Shown here: one piece after another, positions 50,336 through 57,600 of the stretch
How positions within the stretch are numbered: position 1 is the first letter of the stretch
How the letters are laid out: every line of letters starts with the position of its first letter
Assembly: GCA_031292555.1 (NCBI GenBank)
Contig: JARLGV010000106.1
Coordinates: 1 to 64,000 of the forward strand
Reading direction: 5' to 3'
From: Fimbriimonas sp.
GTDB lineage: Bacteria > Armatimonadota > Fimbriimonadia > Fimbriimonadales > Fimbriimonadaceae
Length of the DNA stretch: 64,000 nt
The notes under the pieces: generated by a model
Told to the model about the DNA's origin: nothing
What the model saw: only the letters and a program-made list of their open reading frames with translations
The model's database searches: none
Made by a program: the position numbers and the translations under genes

Positions 50336-52789
50336 ATGAAGAGCCCCCGCATCCTTCTGGCACTGGCTTGCGCCTTGACGGCGTTGCCAATTCAAGCATC
50401 CGCCCAGACCCACAAGAAACGGGACCTCGTAATATGGGGCATCAGCTTCGGCCCCGACACCAAGGGTTCGGAAGCGGTCGTCCGCGAGTTCTCACGCCGC
50501 CATCCCGACGTCAACGTGCGCATCTTGAGCATGGGCGCGGGAAACATGAACCCGCAGAAGCTGATGACCAGCATCGTGGGCAACGTGGCGCCCGACGTGA
50601 TCAGCCAGGATCGGTTCTCGATTTCGGACTGGGCGAGCCGCGGCGCATTTCAGCCTCTCGACGATTGGATCAACCGGGACAAAGGCAAGGATCCGCTTTG
50701 CCCCCGCAAAGAGCAGTACTACCCGGCAGTCTGGACCGAGGCATCCTACGACGGCAAAGTCTACGGCATTCCGACCGGAGCCGACGATCGCATCCTGTAC
50801 TACAACAAATCGATCTTCCGCGAGAAGGCTGCCGACCTGCGCGCTGCCGGACTCGATCCGGAGCGTGCGCCGCGAACTTGGAGTGAGCTTCTCAAGTACG
50901 GCAAGGTCCTGACTGAAGTCAACAAGCAGACCGGTCAGTTCAAACGAGTTGGATTCCTGCCCAATTTCGGAAACTCCTGGCTGTACATGTACGCTTTCCA
51001 GAACAATGCCAGCTTCATGGGCGATCGGGACGGCATTCATGGGCGCATTTGCACGATGGACACGCCGGAGGCCGAGCAAGCGCTCCAGTTCATCGTCGAC
51101 GGTTACGACCAGATTGGCGGCTACGAAAAGGCGAAGGAGTTCGAGTCCGGTTTCCTTTCGAACGAAAACGACCCGTTCGTACTCGGCAAAGTCGCGATGA
51201 AGATCGACGGCGACTGGATCTTGAACTCGCTTTCCCGATACGGCCCCGCCACCGATATCGGCGTGGCGCCGCCGCCGATTCCCGATGATCGCTTCTATCA
51301 CAGAGGCCGTTTCGCGAACGAAAAAGAGACCTATATCACCTGGGTCGGCGGCTTCTGCTACGCGATTCCTAAGGGAGCTCGAAACGTCCAAGACGGTTGG
51401 GAGTTCATCAAGTTCGCGACCAGCACCGAAGGACGCATGGTTGAGAACTCGGCCCAAAAGCAGTGGGAACAGCTTAAGGGACGGGCCTTCATTCCTCGCC
51501 AACAAGGGAGCATGGAGGCGAACGAGGCCATTTTCAAGGCGTTCACGCCAGCAGATCCCAAATTCGCGGCCGCCCTGCGCGAGCACATCGACCTCATGCC
51601 GTACGGGCGGATCCGGCCCGTCACCTTCGTGGGCCAAACGCTTTGGGACAACCACGTAAAGGCGATGGAGAGCGCCTGCTACCACAAGGCCACGCCCAAA
51701 GAAGCCCTCCTTACCGCCCAGCGCGTGGTGCAGCGTGACCTCGACGCTTTCTTCGACAAGAGCCAATACCCCGTCATCAATTTGAGCATTCCGCTCGAGA
51801 TCGGGGTCGTGATCGGGCTGGTCACCCTTGTCGTGTTCACCGTGATCTTCCTCAGGAAGAGGATGGGGCGCCTGGAGCGGATCGAAGCGTGGTGGGCTTA
51901 CCTGTTTGTATCGCCTTGGATGATCGGGTTCCTACTCCTTGTTATCGGTCCGATGATCGCCTCCCTCTTCTTCAGCTTCACCCAATACGACGTGTTGAAC
52001 GAAGCGCGGTGGGTTGGATTCAAGAACTACGAGGATATCGGCGGAGCCGACTGGCTGAACGTCGCGAAGGGCTTGGTCAATGCGGTCTACCTCGCCGGCC
52101 TCACCGTCCCGTTAACCTTGGCAGTCGGACTCGCGATCGCCCTCCTTCTCAACCAGGCAACTCGCGGAATGCGGTTCTATCGAACCTTCTTCTACATGCC
52201 AGCGATCGTTCCCGGCGTTGCCAGCGCAGTTCTCTGGACGTGGGTTCTGACCCCCGACTCCAACAAAGGACTCCTGAATGCGGGCTGGCAGCAGGTGGTC
52301 ACGCCCCTCATCGGCGTTCAGCCACCCGGATGGGTGCAGAGTGCCGACTGGTCCAAGAACGCGCTCGTGGTCATGAGCATGTGGGCAGCCGGCAGCGGAA
52401 TGATCCTCTGGCTCGCCGGGCTCAAGGGCATCTCATCCACGCTCTACGAAGCGGCGAGCATCGACGGGGCTAACCCCAGACAGACGTTTTGGTCGATCAC
52501 GTTCCCGCAACTGAGCCCGATCATCTTCTTCAATGCGGTCATGGGCTTCATCGGTGCAATGCAGGAATTCGACCGTATCTACATCATGAAGCCTTCCTCG
52601 GACGGCCCGGTCGGACCGGATGACTCGCTTTTGACACCGGTCTACCTGCTCTTCAATAACGGATTCGCCTACTTCAAGATGGGATACTCGTCTGCCATCG
52701 CTTGGATGATCTTTGGAATCATTCTGCTATTGACCTATGTCCAGTTCAAACTGGCGCCGCGCTGGGTCCATTACGAGAGTGACAAATGA
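50336..52789 (+). CDS. Fused sugar-binding protein and MalF-type permease
   Basis: An 817-residue polypeptide joining two ABC importer parts. Signal peptide MKSPRILLALACALTALPIQASA, then residues about 25-475 form a family 1 (MalE-type) binding protein (DLVIWGISFGPDTKGSEAVV, PDVISQDRFSISDW, VYGIPTGADDRILYYNKS, GKVAMKIDGDW). A hydrophobic helix (about 485-506) links to a full MalF-type permease (about 515-817) with the EAA loop EAASIDGANPRQTFWSITFP near 705-725. The binding domain is thus tethered to the outer face of its own permease. The second permease follows after 49 bases. No ATPase is encoded here; a shared MsmK-like ATPase elsewhere is the likely motor. Confidence 0.93.
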   Translation: MKSPRILLALACALTALPIQASAQTHKKRDLVIWGISFGPDTKGSEAVVREFSRRHPDVNVRILSMGAGNMNPQKLMTSIVGNVAPDVISQDRFSISDWASRGAFQPLDDWINRDKGKDPLCPRKEQYYPAVWTEASYDGKVYGIPTGADDRILYYNKSIFREKAADLRAAGLDPERAPRTWSELLKYGKVLTEVNKQTGQFKRVGFLPNFGNSWLYMYAFQNNASFMGDRDGIHGRICTMDTPEAEQALQFIVDGYDQIGGYEKAKEFESGFLSNENDPFVLGKVAMKIDGDWILNSLSRYGPATDIGVAPPPIPDDRFYHRGRFANEKETYITWVGGFCYAIPKGARNVQDGWEFIKFATSTEGRMVENSAQKQWEQLKGRAFIPRQQGSMEANEAIFKAFTPADPKFAAALREHIDLMPYGRIRPVTFVGQTLWDNHVKAMESACYHKATPKEALLTAQRVVQRDLDAFFDKSQYPVINLSIPLEIGVVIGLVTLVVFTVIFLRKRMGRLERIEAWWAYLFVSPWMIGFLLLVIGPMIASLFFSFTQYDVLNEARWVGFKNYEDIGGADWLNVAKGLVNAVYLAGLTVPLTLAVGLAIALLLNQATRGMRFYRTFFYMPAIVPGVASAVLWTWVLTPDSNKGLLNAGWQQVVTPLIGVQPPGWVQSADWSKNALVVMSMWAAGSGMILWLAGLKGISSTLYEAASIDGANPRQTFWSITFPQLSPIIFFNAVMGFIGAMQEFDRIYIMKPSSDGPVGPDDSLLTPVYLLFNNGFAYFKMGYSSAIAWMIFGIILLLTYVQFKLAPRWVHYESDK

Positions 52790-52838
52790 GGTTCGAAGCG
52801 ATGACACCGACTGGAAGTGAGACGATGGAAGGCGTACG

Positions 52839-54584
52839 ATGACCACCGCAAACGCTCTCTACGCTTTCGCGACCGTCCTTTCGTGGGTGGGGTGGATCTC
52901 GGGAGTGACCGCGCTCTGGATCCTATTCAAGATGATCTTCGACGGTAAGGCGGCGGACACCAGCCGAGGTTTTCGTTCGTTGGCCATTTCCAGCCTGCTC
53001 GCAGGTGGTTGCCTTTTGGTCACCGCCCTGATTCCGATGCACGAGTCCGCAAAGGAAGGCCACGGTTTTCGTGTTCCGATCGTCTGGTTCGTGATGCCGT
53101 TCTCCGCCTGGTTGGCCACATGCTCCGTGGCGATGGCGCTCTACCGTGTCGTGCAAGGTCTCCTTGGGCTCAACGCCGAGGATCGCCTTGAGCGTTTGAA
53201 GGCGGCAGGTATTTGGGTCGTCGTCGCGGTGGCCTTCGTGGGGCTCTATCGACACGACCCAACCAACAAGATCGACATCTTGACGGGTGGCCTTTGGCTG
53301 GTACCTCAGACTCTCGCAGCTATCGTCTTTCTTGCAGGCGCCGGCATGGCGGCGATGGTCATCGCCGGGCGTGCCACGAAGACAAGGGGATACGCCCGAA
53401 CGATCGTCACCCAAGCCGCCTTGCTTGCTGGGTCGGTGATCTTCGGCCTACCCTTCGCTTTCCTCGTGATCACCAGCTTCAAGGAGGACCGCGACATGTC
53501 CTCGCCGAACGGCATCGTTTGGGTCCCGCGCGTGCAGGACACGGTTCCGTACTTCGACAAGAAGAAGCCGGTCTACGAAGGCACTTACGCCGGACAGACC
53601 GTCCAGGGCACGCCCATCGCCACGAATCCGGATGGCACGATCAAGATCGACATTTCAAAGCCGATGGCGATTCGTGGGACCACTTTTTCTGCGCAGATTT
53701 CCTCGCTTAAAGTTGTGCCGGTGCAGATCCCGATCGTATCCGGCGTTGCTGACGGTGTCCCCTTCGAGGGAAAGGTTATCGAGGAGATGGATGACGGTCA
53801 CCGTCGCATATCGTTCCTTAGGCCGCCCTCTCTGGCGGGAAAGGAGCAGGTATTCGCTCCCGCCGACGTGCAACCGGTGCGCCACATCGGCCTGCGGTGG
53901 GAGAATTACTCCGATGCCCTGAACTTCCTACCTCCGGAGACCGATAGCGGGCTGGTCTACCTGAAGAACACGCTGATCCTTGTGGTCATGTCGGTCCTCG
54001 GCACGATCTTGAGTTCGTCGATCGTCGCCTATGCCTTTTCGCGCATGCGTTTCCCCGGACGCGATCCGCTGTTTGCGGTGCTGCTGAGCACGATGATGCT
54101 TCCGGCGGCGGTGACGCTCCTGCCCCAGTTCCTGATCTTTCGGTACCTGGGCTGGATCGACACGCTCTATCCTCTTTGGGTGCCGGCATTCTTCGCCAGC
54201 GCATTCAATGTCTTCCTGCTTCGCCAGTTCTTTAAGGGCATCCCGATGGAACTGGAAGATGCGGCGAAGATTGACGGCTGTTCGTACGCCAAGACGTTCT
54301 GGTCTGTCATGCTCCCGCAGATTAAGCCGGCCCTCGCCGTAATCGCCGTATGGACGTTTATGGGCGCGTGGAACAACTTCATGGGCCCGCTCATTTACGT
54401 GAACTCCCCGGAGAACATGCCGTTGAGCTACGCCCTGCAGCTATTCCAAGGCGATCGCGGGGGGGAACCCGGTTTAATGATGGCGTTTGCGACGATGTGT
54501 ATCCTCCCCGTGCTCGCAGTCTTCTTCTTCGCCCAGCGCTACTTCATCGAAGGCGTGACGCTGAGCGGGCTTGGTGGGCGCTGA
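52839..54584 (+). CDS. Enlarged MalG-type sugar permease with extra N-terminal helices and an external domain
   Basis: A 581-residue permease, twice the usual 280. Residues 1-180 hold five additional hydrophobic helices (about 6-34, 45-68, 80-106, 122-138, 150-178). The canonical first MalG helix is at about 190-213 (SVIFGLPFAFLVITSFKEDR). Between PNGIVWVP and GLRWENYSDAL lies an insertion of about 115 residues (231-350), beta-rich and predicted extracytoplasmic. The rest is standard: YLKNTLILVVMSVLGT, AYAFSRMRFPGRDP, EAA loop EDAAKIDGCSYAKTFWSVML (473-492). GGAAGG lies six bases before the ATG. It pairs with the fused binding protein-permease just upstream. Confidence 0.92.
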   Translation: MTTANALYAFATVLSWVGWISGVTALWILFKMIFDGKAADTSRGFRSLAISSLLAGGCLLVTALIPMHESAKEGHGFRVPIVWFVMPFSAWLATCSVAMALYRVVQGLLGLNAEDRLERLKAAGIWVVVAVAFVGLYRHDPTNKIDILTGGLWLVPQTLAAIVFLAGAGMAAMVIAGRATKTRGYARTIVTQAALLAGSVIFGLPFAFLVITSFKEDRDMSSPNGIVWVPRVQDTVPYFDKKKPVYEGTYAGQTVQGTPIATNPDGTIKIDISKPMAIRGTTFSAQISSLKVVPVQIPIVSGVADGVPFEGKVIEEMDDGHRRISFLRPPSLAGKEQVFAPADVQPVRHIGLRWENYSDALNFLPPETDSGLVYLKNTLILVVMSVLGTILSSSIVAYAFSRMRFPGRDPLFAVLLSTMMLPAAVTLLPQFLIFRYLGWIDTLYPLWVPAFFASAFNVFLLRQFFKGIPMELEDAAKIDGCSYAKTFWSVMLPQIKPALAVIAVWTFMGAWNNFMGPLIYVNSPENMPLSYALQLFQGDRGGEPGLMMAFATMCILPVLAVFFFAQRYFIEGVTLSGLGGR

Positions 54585-54595
54585 TTTCGGGTTCT

Positions 54596-54629
54596 GGCCT
54601 CAATCCTCTGCGATCCGAAGATTGAGGCC
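54596..54629. terminator. Perfect 10-bp hairpin between convergent genes
   Basis: GGCCTCAATC (54596-54605) pairs exactly with GATTGAGGCC (54620-54629), between the MalG-type stop and the 3' end of the giant PQQ/Ig gene. It can act on both strands; no U-tract. Confidence 0.6.
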
Positions 54630-54634
54630 CATTG

Positions 54635-57600
54635 TCACTTGGTTACGGTCAAATTCGCGCTCTTGGACGATGTTGCAAGGGTCGCGGATATCTTGGCTGT
54701 CGTCTGGGCAGTGACTGCCGTTGTCGTCACCGTGAACTTGACCGAAGTCTTCCCGCTCGGGATCGTGACGGTTGCCGGAACGCTCGCGGCTGACGAACTG
54801 CTTCCAAGTGACACCGTCAAGCCCGCGGCAGGGGCCGCCACCGAGACGGTGACCGTGCCGGTCGACGTCTTCCCGCCCTTTACGCTGGTCGGGCTAAGTG
54901 TCAAGCCAGTAATCGCAGGTGGCTGGATTGTCAGGCTTGCCGATTGGGTGGTTCCGTTCAGGCTCGCCTGAATCTTGACGGTCTGAGTGCTCGCCACCGC
55001 CGTCGTCTTGACGGTGAACGTCGCCTTCGTCGCGCCTGCCGGGACCGTCACCAAACTGGGAACGGTCGCAGCGGACGAACTGCTCGACAGGCTCACCGAG
55101 AGTCCACCGGAGGGCGCCGCCCCTGAGAGCGTGACGGCGCCCGTCGAGGTCTTGGAGCCCACCAGCGTCGTCGGGTTCAAGCTAAGCGAAGTCAGGTTCG
55201 GAGGCAAGATCGTCAGGGTTGCCGTCATCGAACTGGAACCCAGCGTCCCCATGATCGTAACGACCGTACGAGATGCGACCGCGAACGTCTTGACCGTGAA
55301 CGTCGCCGAACTCTTCCCTGCTCCGATCGAGACGCTTGCCGGAACGGTCGCCTTGGCCGAACTGCTCGTGAACTTAACGGTAGAGCCTCCCGTCGGAGTT
55401 GGGCCAGTCAGCGTGACCGTGCCGGTCGAGGAGACGGTTCCGCTCACTGTCGCCGGGTTCAGCGAGAGAGAGGCGATTGCGGGAGGGTTGACGGTCAGCG
55501 TCTGGCTCAACGTGACCGATCCATGGCTCGCCGAGATCGTCGCCGACTTCAGGGCCGTGACCGGCGTGGTCGTCACCGACAACGTCGCGCTCGTCTGACC
55601 GGGGGGAATCGTGACCGACGCGGGAACCTTGGCGACGGTGGACGCGCTGCTCGACAGAGTTACCGTAAGTCCGCCGCTTGGAGCCGGTCCGTTGAGCGAG
55701 ACCGTTCCCGTCGACGAAGCCCCTCCCGTCACTGCCGACGGGTTAATCGCCAGCGAAACCAATGCGAGCGGACTGATCGTAAGGGTCGCCGTCTTGGACG
55801 TGCCTCCCTGAGAAGCGGTGATGGTCGCGGTCACCGAATTTGTGACGCTTCCCGTGCTGACGGTGAACGTCGCGCTGCTTGCTCCGGCAGGAACCGTCAC
55901 CGACGACGGGACCGACGCGGAGGAGTTGTTCGACGACAGGCTCACCGCCATTCCGCCCGGAGGCGCAATCCCGCTCAGCGTGACCGTCCCGGTTGCCGGG
56001 TTTCCGCTCGCGACACTCGACGGGGTCACCGTCAGACCGGAGAGACCGGCGGGCGTCAGCGTCAGCGTCGCCGTCTTGGACGTAGCGCCCAATGTCCCCG
56101 TGATGGTGACGTTTGTGTTCGCGGAGACCCCGGATGTCGCGATGTTGAACGTCGCGCTTGTTGCCCCGGCCGCGACCGTCACCGAGGACGGCGGCTGGGC
56201 GCTTTGAGGGCTCGCCGTCAAAGCCACACTCGTCCCTCCCGACGGCGCGGGGCCGTTAAGCGTAACCGTCCCCGTGCTGGGGTTACCACCGATGAGCGAC
56301 GACGGCGAAACCGACAGGCCGGTCAAAGCCGGCGAGGAGATTGTAAGCGTCGCCGACTTCTGAACCCCCGCCAATGTGCCGGAGATCGTCGCCGTGACGG
56401 TCGCACTCACCGGAGTCGTGTTCACCGTAAACGTCGCCGTAGTCGCTCCCGCCGCCACCGTTACCGAGGCTGGGAGGGTCGCGGCCGACGACGTCGAACT
56501 CAGGGCGATGCTTGCACCACCGGTTGGGGCAGGGCCGCTCAAGGTTACGGTTCCGGACGAAGAAAGTCCGCCGATCACGCTGGTCGGATTGAGGGCCAGG
56601 CTTTGGAGCACCGCCGGATTGATCGTAAGCGTCGCCGTTTTGGAAGTGCTGCCTTGGGTGGCAGTAATCGTAGCGGTAACCAGGGCGGATACGGGCGTCG
56701 TGTTGACCGAGAACGTGGCGGTAGTCGAGCCGCTGGAAACCGTAACACTTGCCGGAGCGGATGCGCTAGAGCTACTCGACGATAGCACCACCTGGGTACC
56801 GATTGGGCCGGCGGGCCCGTTGAGGGTTACGGTGCCGGTTGATGAACTTCCACCTATCACCGACGTTGGGGTCAATGTCACGGAACTCAACGTCGCTGCC
56901 GCTATCGTCAGCGTGGCTTGCAGGCGTGTGGAGACGTAAGTTGCCGTAATCGTTGACGTCGTCGTCGACGAGACGCCAGATGTCGTGACCTTGAAGGTCG
57001 CCGTCGAAGCGCCCGCCGGTACGGTTACCGTGGGTGGGACGCCTGCCGTCGTTCCGGTGGCAGAAAGGCTCACTGCGACACCGCCTGTCGGCGCATTGCC
57101 GTTCAAGGTGACGGTGCCCGTCGAATTGGTACCGCAAACAACCGTGGTCGGAACGAGCGCGAAGCCGGTCAATGACGGTGCGCGTATCGTGAGCGAAGCA
57201 GTGGCCGACACGCCCGCCACGGTCGCCGTGATGTCAGCCGCAGTATCCGAGGCGACCGGCGAGGTCGCAATGGTGAAAGTCGCGGTAGTCGAACCAGCCG
57301 CTACTGTCACGGTCGAGGGAGTTGAAGCAGAGGCGCTATCCGAGTTCAGGGTCACGACAACGCCCCCAGCCGGGGCTGCCTGATCCAGGGTGACGGTGCC
57401 GATCGATGAGATGCCGCCAATCACCGAAAGCGGAGCCAGCTTCAAGTCGGTCGGCACGGGAGGCGTTACGCTAAGGCTCGTCGTGATCGACGTGATATCG
57501 ACGGTCGCAGTAATCGTCGTATCGGTCTGAGTCGATACGGGCGTCGTGGTCACGTTGAACGTGGCTTGATACTGGCCGGACGGGACGATCACCGTCGCAG

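Noticed and set aside
50492-51766. 424-codon minus-strand open frame inside the binding-protein part of the MalEF fusion
   Set aside because: It is an antisense shadow of a strongly coding gene; residues show no family signature, and the sense strand has clear binding-protein motifs.
55523-56785. 420-codon plus-strand open frame inside the giant PQQ/Ig gene
   Set aside because: It is antisense to the Ig repeats and is almost pure Arg/Gly/Ser filler produced by the repetitive GC-rich codons. It has no start context or domain.
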